In this document: positions 53,574 through 63,751 of the stretch, piece after piece
Layout: each line of letters opens with the position of its first letter
Numbering within the stretch: the first letter of the stretch is position 1
DNA from: Amaricoccus macauensis_A
Lineage (GTDB): Bacteria > Pseudomonadota > Alphaproteobacteria > Rhodobacterales > Rhodobacteraceae
Assembly (NCBI RefSeq): GCF_049800915.1
Contig: NZ_JBNAFY010000001.1
Location: 124,001-188,000 of the forward strand
Length of the DNA stretch: 64,000 nucleotides
Direction: 5' to 3'
Made by a program: the position numbers and the translations under genes
Notes under the pieces: generated by a model
What the model was told of the DNA's origin: nothing
Database searches by the model: none
The model's input: the letters and a program-made list of their open reading frames with translations, nothing else

Positions 53574-54449
53574 ATGATCGTGTGCAAGACGAAGGCGGAG
53601 TTGCGGTCTCAACTTGCGCGATTGCGGCGCGAGGGCGATCTGGGATTCGTGCCCACGATGGGTGCGCTGCATGACGGGCATATCGAACTGGTGCGACAGG
53701 CGCGCCGGGAGAATGCCCGCGTGGTCGTGTCGATCTTCGTCAATCCGACGCAATTCGGTCCCAACGAGGATTTCGAGGTCTATCCGCGCGACGTAGACGG
53801 TGACCGCGCCAAGCTCGAGGCCGCGGGCGTCGATGTGCTGTTCCTGCCCGAAGTCGCGGAGATCTACCCGGAGGGCAGCGAGACCGTTGTCGAGACGCAG
53901 CATCTGGCGCGGATCCTGGTGGGCAAGCTCCGGCCGGGGCATTTCCGCGGCGTGACGACGGTCGTGGCGAAGCTCTTCAACCTGGTTCAGCCCGAGCGCG
54001 CCTATTTCGGCGAGAAGGACTACCAGCAGCTCCAGGTGATTCGCCGGATGGTTGAGGATCTGGACTTCCCGATCGAGGTCGTGGGCGTGCCGACGGTGCG
54101 CGAGGCGGACGGGCTTGCCATGTCCTCTCGCAACATGCGGCTGACGCCCGAGGATCGTGCGGCGGCTGTCGTGCTCAACCGCGCGCTCGATGCGGCGCAG
54201 GCCCATGTCGCCGAAGGGCCCACGAACGTCACAAGTCTTCGCCGGCTGGTGCATGAGACCCTGGCCGAAGAGCCGCGGGGCACGGTCGAAGCCGTCGATA
54301 TCCGTTGCGCCACGACGCTGAACCCTGTGCGCGGGGCAATCGAGAAGCCGGTGGTGATCCTGCTGGCCGTGCGGTTCGGCGATGTGCTTCTGATCGATCA
54401 GCGTGTTGTCGCCCATCCTGCCGTTGCATGGAGAAATGCCGCCGAATGA
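53574..54449 (+). CDS. panC: Pantothenate synthetase
   Basis: 291 aa. Joins pantoate and beta-alanine using ATP. FVPTMGALHDGHIELV (HIGH-like), NPTQFGPNEDFEVYPR, YFGEKDYQQLQVIRRMV and the KMSKS-equivalent MSSRNMRL are intact. ATG 53574 is preferred over 53568 or 53526, as GGGGA then lies 8 bases upstream. The stop overlaps the panB start (ATGA). Confidence 0.96.
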   Translation: MIVCKTKAELRSQLARLRREGDLGFVPTMGALHDGHIELVRQARRENARVVVSIFVNPTQFGPNEDFEVYPRDVDGDRAKLEAAGVDVLFLPEVAEIYPEGSETVVETQHLARILVGKLRPGHFRGVTTVVAKLFNLVQPERAYFGEKDYQQLQVIRRMVEDLDFPIEVVGVPTVREADGLAMSSRNMRLTPEDRAAAVVLNRALDAAQAHVAEGPTNVTSLRRLVHETLAEEPRGTVEAVDIRCATTLNPVRGAIEKPVVILLAVRFGDVLLIDQRVVAHPAVAWRNAAE

Positions 54450-55264
54450 GCGCAGAAACCCGTATCCGCCGTGTCACGGTCCCACAGATCGCGGCACGCA
54501 AGGGCGGTGAGCCGATTGTCGTGCTCACCTCCTATACCGTTCAGCTCGCGGCCTTGGCGGACCGTCACAGCGATGTTCTCCTTGTCGGGGATTCGCTGGG
54601 CATGGTGGCGCATGGGATGGAAACGACCATTCCGGTGACGCTCGAGCACATGATCCTGCACGGGCAGGCGGTGGTGCGCGGCTCGAAGCGTGCGCTTGTG
54701 GTCGTGGATCTGCCGTTCGGCAGCTACGAGGAAAGCCCGCAGACAGCTTATCGCAATGCGGCACGGGTGATGAAGGAAACCGGCTGCGGCGCGGTGAAGC
54801 TCGAGGGCGGCGCGCGCATGGCCGACACGATACGCTTTCTCACCGAGCGCGGCATTCCGGTGATGGCGCATATCGGGCTGACCCCGCAGTCGAGCCATGT
54901 GATGGGCGGGTTTCGCACGCAGGGACGCGACCGTTCGACCTGGGGGGCGCATCTGGAGGATGCCCGCGCGGTCACGGAAGCCGGGGCGTTTTCGGTGGTG
55001 GTCGAAGGCGTGGTCGAGCCGCTTGCGGCCCAGATCACCGAGGCCATCGCGATCCCGACCATTGGCATCGGGGCCTCGGCCAGATGCGACGGCCAGGTGC
55101 TGGTGCTCGAGGACATGCTCGGGCTCAGCCCACGGGTGCCGCGTTTCGTGAAGCGCTATGCGGAGCTCGGCGAGATCGTCGATGGAGCCGTGAGCGAATA
55201 CGCGCGCGACGTGCGAGCGCGCAGCTTTCCCTCCGAAAAGCACACCTATCCGATTGAAGACTAG
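54446..55264 (+). CDS. panB: 3-methyl-2-oxobutanoate hydroxymethyltransferase
   Basis: 272 aa. Makes ketopantoate from 2-oxoisovalerate and methylene-tetrahydrofolate, the first committed step to vitamin B5. LVGDSLGMVAHG, DLPFGSYEESPQTAYRNAARVMKETGCGAVKLEGG and GLTPQSSHVMGGFRTQGR hold the Mg and substrate residues. Coupled to panC by a 4-base overlap. Confidence 0.97.
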   Translation: MSAETRIRRVTVPQIAARKGGEPIVVLTSYTVQLAALADRHSDVLLVGDSLGMVAHGMETTIPVTLEHMILHGQAVVRGSKRALVVVDLPFGSYEESPQTAYRNAARVMKETGCGAVKLEGGARMADTIRFLTERGIPVMAHIGLTPQSSHVMGGFRTQGRDRSTWGAHLEDARAVTEAGAFSVVVEGVVEPLAAQITEAIAIPTIGIGASARCDGQVLVLEDMLGLSPRVPRFVKRYAELGEIVDGAVSEYARDVRARSFPSEKHTYPIED

Positions 55265-55386
55265 GCAAGGGACCGCCGGTCGCCCCCGCCGCCAATCAGT
55301 CATCGGGAACCTTTTGGCCCCATTCGCATTTGTTTCGACACCGGTCGGACCAGGCTGGCCCGACCAACTTCTCAAGGGGGGTCGAA

Positions 55387-55884
55387 ATGAAGAAACTGGT
55401 GGCTTTCATTCCTGTCTCGATGCTTGTCGCGGCCTGCGCGTCTGGCGAACCGGAGCCGCTGCTGATCTCGTCCGTGACGGTGAACACCGATCTCGCGGCG
55501 ATCCAGAGCAGAGAAGCCGTCGAATACTGGCAGGATCTGAGCAGCGATCTGGAAACCGCGATTGCGGCCGAATTCGCGGGCAATATCGACCCGACAGGGC
55601 GCCCGGTTACCGTGGATATCGATGAGTTGACCCTGGAGGAGACCTTCACGGCGGGCGCCTCGCTCGATACCGCACGGCTTTCAGGCGTGGTGAGCCTCGG
55701 CGATGTCGCGCCCGATGGGGTTCCGGATCCGACATGGACCGTGACGGCGACCGCGCAGGATGCGACGCCCTATGTCCAGGAGGGCGGCACGATACAGGTC
55801 AATCCCACCACGCCCGCCTATTATGATGCGATCGTGAAAGCCTTCGCGGACGGGGCGGCAGACACATTGCGCTCGGGCTCTTGA
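55387..55884 (+). CDS. Lipoprotein of unknown function
   Basis: 165 aa. A lipobox SMLVAACASG with Cys17 marks a lipid-anchored outer-membrane or periplasmic protein. GGGGGG lies just before the ATG. The mature part contains YWQDLSSDLETAIAAEF and VTVDIDELTLEETF, with a spread of acidic residues; no family recognised with certainty. Single gene followed by a hairpin. Confidence 0.8.
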   Translation: MKKLVAFIPVSMLVAACASGEPEPLLISSVTVNTDLAAIQSREAVEYWQDLSSDLETAIAAEFAGNIDPTGRPVTVDIDELTLEETFTAGASLDTARLSGVVSLGDVAPDGVPDPTWTVTATAQDATPYVQEGGTIQVNPTTPAYYDAIVKAFADGAADTLRSGS

Positions 55885-55899
55885 CCCTTTCCGGTCTGG

Positions 55900-55922
55900 G
55901 GGCGAAAGTCCGGCCTTCGCCC
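55900..55922 (+). terminator. Weak terminator after lipoprotein gene
   Basis: GGGCGAA / TTCGCCC 7-bp stem with 9-base loop, 15 bases after the stop, no T-tract. Confidence 0.4.
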
Positions 55923-55942
55923 TCAACCGTCAAGAGAATCTC

Positions 55943-57970
55943 ATGAACGCCCTGCTCGATACCTGGAACACGCCCTTCGGGCTGCCGCCCTTTGCAGAGA
56001 TCGAGAACGACCAGTTCGGACCGGCCTTCGAGGCCGCGCTTGCGGAGGCGCGCGCCAATATCGCTGCAATCGCGAATTGCGGAGCGGTGCCAACCTTTGC
56101 CAACACGATCGAGGCGATGGAGCTTGGCGAGGATCTGCTCGACCGGGTGGCCTCGGTGTTCTTCAACCTTGCTGGCGCGCATACGAATGACGCACTTCAG
56201 GACCTGCAACGGGAGTTGAGCCCGAAACTCGCGGCCTTCTATTCGGAAACGATGATGAATGCCGCGCTTTTCGCGCGTGTGAAGGCTCTCTTCGATGTGC
56301 GCGAGACGCTGGGGCTGAATGCCGAGCAGTTGCGCGTGCTCGAGCTTTATTACCGCATGTTCGTGCGGGCGGGCGCACAGCTCGAGGGGCCGGCTCGGGA
56401 CAGGCTCGCGGAGATCATGCAGGAACTGGCCCGGCTCGGGACGAGTTTCTCGCAGAATGTTCTGGCTGACGAGAAGGACTGGTTTCTTCCCCTGCGTCCG
56501 GAGGATCTCGAGGGGCTTCCCGGCTACCTCGTCGCGGCTGCCGCATCCGCCGCCGCCGAGCGCGGGCAGGAGGGGCATGTCATCACGCTCTCGCGGAGCC
56601 TGATCGTGCCGTTCCTGCAAACCTGCCCGGATCGCGGATTGCGCGAGAAAGCCTTCAAGGCCTGGATCTCCCGCGGGGAGAATGGTGGCGAGACCGACAA
56701 CCGCGAGATTGTCGCACGCACGCTGGCGCTGAGAGAAGAACGCGCGAAGCTGCTAGGATATCCCAGTTTTTCCGCCTTCAAGCTCGAGCCTGAGATGGCG
56801 AAGACACCTGCGGCGGTGCGCGATCTGCTGATGGCGGTCTGGGGGCCGGCACGCGCGCAGGCCGAAGCCGATGCCGCGAAGCTCGAGGACCGGTTGCACG
56901 CGGACGGGATCAACGGCGACCTCGAGCCCTGGGACTGGCGGTATTATTCCGCCGCGCGCCAGCGGGAGGAGCACGATCTCGATGAGGCGGAAGTGAAGCC
57001 CTACTTCGAGTTGAACGCGATGATCGATGCGGTCTTCGATGTGGCGCACCGGCTGTTCGGACTGAGTTTCGAGCCGGTCGACGTGCCGCTCTATCATCCG
57101 GACGCGCGGGCCTGGGAGGTGAAGAAGGGTGCGCGCCACATGGGGCTCTTCATCGGCGATTACTTCGCCCGCTCTTCGAAACGGTCCGGCGCGTGGTGCT
57201 CGTCCTTCCGCAGTCAGAAGAAGCTGGGCGGCGACGTGCGGCCCATCGTGCTCAATGTCTGCAATTTCGCGAAGGCGCCCGAGGGCGAGCCGAACCTGCT
57301 GACTTTCGATGATGCGCGCACGCTGTTCCACGAATTCGGCCACGCGCTGCACAACCTGCTCTCGGATGTGACCTATGCCTTCGTGTCCGGCACGAGCGTG
57401 GCGCGGGACTTCGTGGAACTGCCAAGCCAGCTTTACGAGCATTGGCTTGAGGTGCCCGAAATCCTAAAGACCCATGCGCGCCATTCCGAGACCGGGGAAC
57501 CCATGCCGCAAAATCTGCTCGACCGGCTGATCGCGGCGTCGAACTATGATCAGGGCTTCGCGACCGTGGAATATGTGGCGTCGGCGCTGGTGGATCTCGA
57601 TTTCCATTCGGGCCCGGCGCCGGCCGACGCGATGGCGCGTCAGGCGGAGATCCTCGCCGGTCTTGGAATGCCACGCGCAATCGTCATGCGCCATGCGACG
57701 CCCCACTTCCAGCATGTGTTCTCGGGCGACGGATACTCGTCGGGCTACTATTCCTACATGTGGTCAGAGGTCATGGACGCGGATGCCTTCGCGGCCTTCA
57801 AGGAAACCGGGGATGCGTTCGATGCGGGCATGGCGGAGCGCCTCGAGCGGCACATCTACAGTGCGGGCGGCGGACGCGATGCAGGCGAACTCTACATGGC
57901 GTTCCGCGGCCGGATGCCCGGTGTCGATGCGCTTCTGGAACAGCGTGGGTTGAAGCCTGTGGCGGCCTGA
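55943..57970 (+). CDS. M3-family oligopeptidase (Dcp/OpdA-like)
   Basis: 675 aa zinc peptidase of the thimet oligopeptidase family. HEFGHALHNLL (~residues 463-473) supplies the zinc ligands and catalytic Glu; the third ligand Glu is in the following helix. WCSSFRSQKK, DFVELPSQLYEHW and SGYYSYMWSEVMDADAFAAF are family landmarks. The absence of a signal peptide places it in the cytoplasm, trimming short peptides. Convergent with the CDF gene, 17 bases away. Confidence 0.95.
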   Translation: MNALLDTWNTPFGLPPFAEIENDQFGPAFEAALAEARANIAAIANCGAVPTFANTIEAMELGEDLLDRVASVFFNLAGAHTNDALQDLQRELSPKLAAFYSETMMNAALFARVKALFDVRETLGLNAEQLRVLELYYRMFVRAGAQLEGPARDRLAEIMQELARLGTSFSQNVLADEKDWFLPLRPEDLEGLPGYLVAAAASAAAERGQEGHVITLSRSLIVPFLQTCPDRGLREKAFKAWISRGENGGETDNREIVARTLALREERAKLLGYPSFSAFKLEPEMAKTPAAVRDLLMAVWGPARAQAEADAAKLEDRLHADGINGDLEPWDWRYYSAARQREEHDLDEAEVKPYFELNAMIDAVFDVAHRLFGLSFEPVDVPLYHPDARAWEVKKGARHMGLFIGDYFARSSKRSGAWCSSFRSQKKLGGDVRPIVLNVCNFAKAPEGEPNLLTFDDARTLFHEFGHALHNLLSDVTYAFVSGTSVARDFVELPSQLYEHWLEVPEILKTHARHSETGEPMPQNLLDRLIAASNYDQGFATVEYVASALVDLDFHSGPAPADAMARQAEILAGLGMPRAIVMRHATPHFQHVFSGDGYSSGYYSYMWSEVMDADAFAAFKETGDAFDAGMAERLERHIYSAGGGRDAGELYMAFRGRMPGVDALLEQRGLKPVAA

Positions 57971-57987
57971 GCGAGAGGGCTCGGGCG

Positions 57988-58866
57988 TCAGACCGGGTCC
58001 TTGTGGATCAGCACATCCGCGTCGGGCAGTTCCGCGACGATGGCGCGCTTGACGCGGGCGCCGACCGCATGGGCCTCGTGGAGGGTGAGGTCCCCGTCGA
58101 TCTCGAGATGGACCTGGATAAAGACGCGGGAGCCAGCGGTGCGCGTCTTGAGGTCGTGAAAGCCGCAGACACCTGGAAAGCCGGTGATGATCTTCTCGAC
58201 GCGGGCGATCTGGCCCCGATCCGCCCGGCGGTCCATCAGCGCGTCCCAAGCGCCGCGCCCGATGGAGGCGGCCCCGAACAGCAGGATCCCGCAGGCGACA
58301 AGGGCAATCACCGGATCGAGCCAGCCAATGCCATGCTGCTTCGAGGCGTAGAGCGCGGCCATGGCACCTGCCGCGGGCAGGAGGTCAGAAAGGTAATGCA
58401 GGCGATCGGCCGCCACGATGCGTGAGCCGGTCTGCGCCGCGACGCGTCCCTGCCAGATCACGAGGGCGAGCGTGAGGACGATCGAGAACCCCATCACCGC
58501 GAGCCCCTCGCTCTCGGCCCGCAGCGGGGCAGGCGAGGGCAGGCGCATGAGGGCCTGTGCGGCGATGGCGAGCCCGGTGATGCCCACGAGGACGGATTGT
58601 GCGAGCGCGATCAGATCCTCGACGGAGGTATGGCCGAAGGCGTGTTCCTCGTCGGGCGGCTTGGAGGCGTAGAAGATCCCGAGGAGCCCTGCAGCGGATA
58701 TCGCGAGATCCATGGCCGAATCGATCAGCGAGGCGGCGACGGAGAGGGACTCCGTGGTCGCGAATGCCCAGCCTTTGGCGATGACGAGACAAAGCGCCAC
58801 CGCCACCGAGGCGCAGCCGGCGGTGATGTTGAGCCTGTTCCGGGTCTGTGTTTCGGCCTGAATCAT
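57988..58866 (-). CDS. Cation diffusion facilitator (FieF-like)
   Basis: 292 aa from ATG 58866 (a TTG at 58902 is in frame). Six membrane helices; metal-site motifs SLIDSAMD and RLHYLSD match Asp45/Asp49 and His153/Asp157 of E. coli FieF. The cytoplasmic C-terminal domain (GFPGVCGFHDLKTRTAGSRVFIQVHLEIDGDLTLHEAH) binds further metal. Exports Zn(II) or Fe(II) in exchange for protons. Confidence 0.93.
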   Translation of the reverse strand: MIQAETQTRNRLNITAGCASVAVALCLVIAKGWAFATTESLSVAASLIDSAMDLAISAAGLLGIFYASKPPDEEHAFGHTSVEDLIALAQSVLVGITGLAIAAQALMRLPSPAPLRAESEGLAVMGFSIVLTLALVIWQGRVAAQTGSRIVAADRLHYLSDLLPAAGAMAALYASKQHGIGWLDPVIALVACGILLFGAASIGRGAWDALMDRRADRGQIARVEKIITGFPGVCGFHDLKTRTAGSRVFIQVHLEIDGDLTLHEAHAVGARVKRAIVAELPDADVLIHKDPV

Positions 58867-59289
58867 GCTGCTGAACTTGCGTCTGTTGCGCTGCGAGATC
58901 AACAGGCGCTGATGTGCGAAAAGCCTTAAGATTAAGGTGATGAAGCGGATGAATCCAAAATAAGGAGGCCTTCGGACAAATTCGCCGGGGGCACGTCTTT
59001 TGCCATTGGCAAGTTCTTGCCTATTAACTTTTTGTGCGCTAGTTGCGCTTTCTTCGCCGTTTGCTTACGAAGCGTTTCGGTGCGATGCTTGGCCAAGCAT
59101 CGTCTAGCTGCCTGTGCGAAAAACGAATTCGTGATTTATTTAGAAACTTAGTTTTTGTTTCCCTTGTCAAACATTGCTAGACTAAATAAATGCTTGTTAT
59201 GCTCTTAATGCAGGCGATGGATTTGAGGGCTCAAGTTAAATCACGGGAATCCCGTCAGAAGCTTCGGGTCCGGACAGAGTAGAGGCGAA
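58867..59289. promoter_or_regulatory. AT-rich upstream region of mucR
   Basis: 423 bases without a gene, divergent from the CDF gene. From 59100 to 59215 it is notably AT-rich with many T-A steps (GATTTATTTAGAAAC, CTAAATAAATG), the kind of DNA MucR itself binds. TTGTCA at about 59164 is a -35 candidate. Autoregulation is expected from the family. Confidence 0.5.
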
Positions 59290-59703
59290 ATGAACGAAGA
59301 GAACGATATCAACCGCGGCGATGTCCTGGCGCTTACTGCCGAGATCGTCTCGGCCCACGTAGCAAACAACTCCGTAGGGCACGGAGAGGTTCCCGACCTT
59401 ATCCAGTCCGTTTTCGGAAAGCTGACGGAACTTGCCGCTGGCGAGGAAGTCGCAAGCGTGGAACTTACACCTGCGGTTCCGATCCGCAAGTCCGTTACGG
59501 ATGATCACATCATCTGTCTTGAAGACGGCAAGAAGTTGAAGATGCTCAAGCGGCACCTGATGACCGCTTACGGCATGACGCCGGAAGAGTATCGGGCAAA
59601 ATGGGGTCTGAAACCGGATTATCCCATGGTTGCGCCGAACTACGCCGCCAAGCGGCAGGAACTTGCGAAGAAGATCGGTCTGGGCCGCAAGCCCCGCAAC
59701 TGA
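59290..59703 (+). CDS. mucR: MucR/Ros family zinc-finger transcriptional regulator
   Basis: 137 aa. The C-terminal zinc-finger region IICLEDGKKLKMLKRHLMTAYGMTPEEYRAKWGL is the MucR signature (Cys, Asp, two His as metal ligands). The N-terminal helix (LTAEIVSAHVANNSV) drives oligomerisation. MucR proteins are H-NS-like silencers acting on AT-rich promoters for motility, exopolysaccharide and cell cycle genes. The AT-rich operon promoter at 21.3-21.4 kb is the kind of target it could control. Confidence 0.95.
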   Translation: MNEENDINRGDVLALTAEIVSAHVANNSVGHGEVPDLIQSVFGKLTELAAGEEVASVELTPAVPIRKSVTDDHIICLEDGKKLKMLKRHLMTAYGMTPEEYRAKWGLKPDYPMVAPNYAAKRQELAKKIGLGRKPRN

Positions 59704-59792
59704 CGATCTTGGAACTTGCGCGCGGTTTCGCGCGACTGTAGGTGGGCGCGCAGTGCTATGATTGCGCGCCTTTTTCTATTTCGGGAAGCGAC

Positions 59793-61106
59793 ATGTCCGG
59801 GGCCAGTAAGAAACTGTTCATCAAGACCTACGGGTGCCAGATGAACGTATATGACAGCGAACGGATGGCATCGGCGCTCGCGCCGCAAGGCTACGAGACC
59901 GTGGACAGCCCGGACGCCGCCGATCTCGTTCTGCTCAATACATGCCACATTCGCGAGAAGGCCGCCGAGAAGGTCTACTCCGAGCTTGGGCGGCTCAGGG
60001 TGCTCAAGGCCGAGAAGCCCGATCTGCGGATCGGGGTCGCGGGCTGCGTGGCGCAGGCGGAAGGCGTGGAGATCGCGGCGCGCGCGCCCGTGGTCGATCT
60101 GGTCGTCGGGCCGCAGGCCTATCATCGCTTGCCGGACATGCTCGACCGGGTGAGCGGGGGTGAACGTCCCGTGGAGACGGATTTCCCGAGCGAGGACAAG
60201 TTCGACCATCTTCCGCGGGAGAAGCGGCGTCGGGGACCCTCGGCATTTCTGACTGTCCAGGAGGGATGCGACAAGTTCTGTGCGTTCTGCGTTGTTCCCT
60301 ATACGCGCGGTGCCGAGTTTTCCCGCCCGTCGGAGCGGATCGAGGCGGAGGCGCGCGACCTGGTGGACGCGGGCGTGGCCGAGATCACGCTGCTCGGACA
60401 GAACGTGAATGCCTATCGGGACGAGACGGGAACGAGCCTCGGGGCGCTGATCGGACGACTGGCGCGGATCGAGGGGCTGGAACGCATCCGCTACACCACT
60501 TCGCACCCGAACGACATGGAAGACGATCTGATCGAGGCCCACGGGCAGGAGGCGAAGCTCATGCCCTACCTGCACCTGCCGGTTCAGGCGGGCAGTGATC
60601 GCATCCTGAAGGCCATGAATCGGAAGCACACGGCGGCCGAATACATCGACCTGTTGGGTCGTATTCGCGCCGCGCGCCCCGATATTGCGCTTTCGGGCGA
60701 TTTCATTGTCGGCTTCCCGGGGGAAACGGACGCGGATTTCGAGGACACGCTGCGACTGGTGGAAACGGTGGGTTACGCGCAGGCTTATTCCTTTGCCTAT
60801 TCGCCGCGTCCGGGCACCCCGGCGGCGGACCGCGACGATGTGCCGCAGCAGGTCAAGACCGAGCGGCTCCACCGGCTTCAGGCGCTTCTTTCGGCGCAGC
60901 AGACCGCGTTCAACCAGAACCTCGTGGGGCGCAGCCTGCCGGTTCTCCTGGAAAAGCGCGGACGGATGCCGGGGCAGCTTGCCGGGAAGTCTCCCTATCT
61001 CAATGCCGTGCACCTTCAGGCGGATGAGGCGCTGATGGGGCGTGTGGTGACGGCCAAGATCGTCGAGGTCACCGCCAACTCGCTTGCCGGTGTGATCGCG
61101 GCCTGA
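59793..61106 (+). CDS. miaB: tRNA-i6A37 methylthiotransferase
   Basis: 437 aa radical-SAM enzyme adding a methylthio group to N6-isopentenyladenosine-37 of tRNAs. The UPF0004 domain with YGCQMN, NTCHIREKA and GVAGCVAQ carries the second cluster cysteines. The SAM cluster motif is CDKFCAFC (Cys159, 163, 166). A C-terminal TRAM domain follows. ATG 59793 is chosen over 59742. Confidence 0.97.
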   Translation: MSGASKKLFIKTYGCQMNVYDSERMASALAPQGYETVDSPDAADLVLLNTCHIREKAAEKVYSELGRLRVLKAEKPDLRIGVAGCVAQAEGVEIAARAPVVDLVVGPQAYHRLPDMLDRVSGGERPVETDFPSEDKFDHLPREKRRRGPSAFLTVQEGCDKFCAFCVVPYTRGAEFSRPSERIEAEARDLVDAGVAEITLLGQNVNAYRDETGTSLGALIGRLARIEGLERIRYTTSHPNDMEDDLIEAHGQEAKLMPYLHLPVQAGSDRILKAMNRKHTAAEYIDLLGRIRAARPDIALSGDFIVGFPGETDADFEDTLRLVETVGYAQAYSFAYSPRPGTPAADRDDVPQQVKTERLHRLQALLSAQQTAFNQNLVGRSLPVLLEKRGRMPGQLAGKSPYLNAVHLQADEALMGRVVTAKIVEVTANSLAGVIAA

Positions 61107-61189
61107 ACGCAACCAAAAATCTTGCGCAGTGCGTCCGGCTGGGGCACTGTCGCTCCTGCGTCTGCACTCATTGCGTTTCCGGAGGACCA

Positions 61190-62207
<1,018 letters not shown>

Positions 62208-62218
<11 letters not shown>

Positions 62219-62711
62219 CCCCGCGCCGGGCGCGGGCCTTGTCGAGGTGGTCATCGAGGAGCCGCGCTGGTCCGATCTGGATATGGGCGGGCTTGCGGAG
62301 CGGGCTGCGGCGGCCAGCCTTGTGGCCGTCGGGATGACCCCGGCTGGGCATGAAATCAGCCTTCTTGCCTGCGATGATGCGCGGATCGCGGAGTTGAATG
62401 CGGCCTTTCGGGGCAAGGAAAAGCCCACGAACGTGCTTTCCTGGCCTTCAGGCGAACTCGATGAGCCCGCCAGGCCGGGTCTGGAGGAGGAGGCGATCTT
62501 CCTGGGTGATCTGGCGCTGGCCTTCGAGACCTGTTCGGCGGAGGCTGCCGAGGCGGGGCTGTCACTGGAGGCGCATGTGACCCACCTCGTCGTTCACGGA
62601 GTGCTTCATCTTCTTGGCTTTGATCACGAAGAAGATGAAGAAGCGGATGAGATGGAAAGAATCGAGATCAAAACACTTGCAAGTCTGGGTGTGGCGAATC
62701 CATATACTTGA
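62208..62711 (+). CDS. ybeY: rRNA maturation endonuclease YbeY
   Basis: 167 aa. The zinc motif HGVLHLLGFDH (His130, 134, 140) and NAAFRGKEKPTNVLSWP are diagnostic. YbeY processes 16S rRNA 3' ends and takes part in ribosome quality control. Start among ATG 62190 and 62208 is uncertain; both overlap the phoH end and lack a clear ribosome site, suggesting translational coupling. Confidence 0.95.
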
Positions 62712-62750
62712 ACTTGGCGCCGTTTGCGGCGTGAAATGCGGATAGGAGAC

Positions 62751-63683
62751 ATGGGCGAAAAAGCCGACGGGACGGGCCAGACCGGCCAATCCCGTGACGA
62801 AAGCGGAGACGGAGAGAGTCCGGGGCTTTCGAATTTGATAGCGCGTCTGCTCGGATGGCAGAGCGAGGAACACGACGGGGACACGAAGGACGAGCGGGAG
62901 CAGAGTGCCGTGGCGGCAGCTGAACAGCTGCGTGCGCGCAACATGCTCGTCAACCTTCGCAACATGCGGACATTGCGGGTCGAGGACGTATGCGTGCCGC
63001 GGGCCGATATCGTCGCCGTTGCGGTGGATGCAGAGATCGACGAGGTTCTGGACGTTTTTCGCGAGCACACCTGGTCTCGCGTGCCCGTCTATGACGACAC
63101 GCTCGATCAGCCGCTGGGTCTGGTTCATTTCAAGGATTTCGCGCTGAGTTTCGGGTTCGGCCCGTCCAGTGTGGCCTTCAATCTCCAGGACCTGGTTCGG
63201 CCGTTGCTCTATGTGCCGCCGTCGATGCCGATCGGCGTCTTGCTGCACAAGATGCAGATCGCGCGTATCCACATGGCGCTGGTGATCGACGAATACGGCG
63301 GCGTGGACGGGCTCGTGACCATCGAGGACCTTCTCGAGCAGATCGTGGGCGACATTGCCGACGAGCATGACGAGGACGAGAACAAGACCTGGATTGAAGA
63401 GGGGCGCGACGTCTACGTGGCGGCGGCGCGGATGGATCTCGAGGATTTCGAGGCGGCGTCGGGCGTGAGCATTTCCCTTCCCGACAAGGAGGAGGAGGCC
63501 GACACGTTGGGTGGTCTCGTCTTCCGGCTTGCGGGCCGTGTGCCCGAGCGCGGTGAGATCGTGATCCACGAGGATGGCCACGAGTTCGAGATCCTCGACG
63601 CGGACGCCCGGCGGATCAAGCGCCTGCGCGTGCGACTGAAGCGCAATGGCGAGGCCGGACGCTTGCAGGAGGCGGCCGAATAG
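62751..63683 (+). CDS. corC: CBS-domain hemolysin-family protein CorC/TlyC
   Basis: 310 aa. A tandem CBS pair (RVEDVCVPRADIVAV to LVIDEYGGVDGLVTIEDLLEQIVGDI) and a C-terminal CorC_HlyC domain (LGGLVFRLAGRVPERGEI). The N-terminal 60 residues are acidic and disordered. No membrane domain, as in E. coli CorC, which affects Mg/Co resistance. ATG 62751 fits the family; GTG/ATG further upstream are possible. Confidence 0.92.
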   Translation: MGEKADGTGQTGQSRDESGDGESPGLSNLIARLLGWQSEEHDGDTKDEREQSAVAAAEQLRARNMLVNLRNMRTLRVEDVCVPRADIVAVAVDAEIDEVLDVFREHTWSRVPVYDDTLDQPLGLVHFKDFALSFGFGPSSVAFNLQDLVRPLLYVPPSMPIGVLLHKMQIARIHMALVIDEYGGVDGLVTIEDLLEQIVGDIADEHDEDENKTWIEEGRDVYVAAARMDLEDFEAASGVSISLPDKEEEADTLGGLVFRLAGRVPERGEIVIHEDGHEFEILDADARRIKRLRVRLKRNGEAGRLQEAAE

Positions 63684-63751
63684 GCCTTCTCGCGGGGATA
63701 GGTGGCGGGCATCTGTGCCAGGTCGAGTTTGGCCAGGCCCGGACGCTCGTC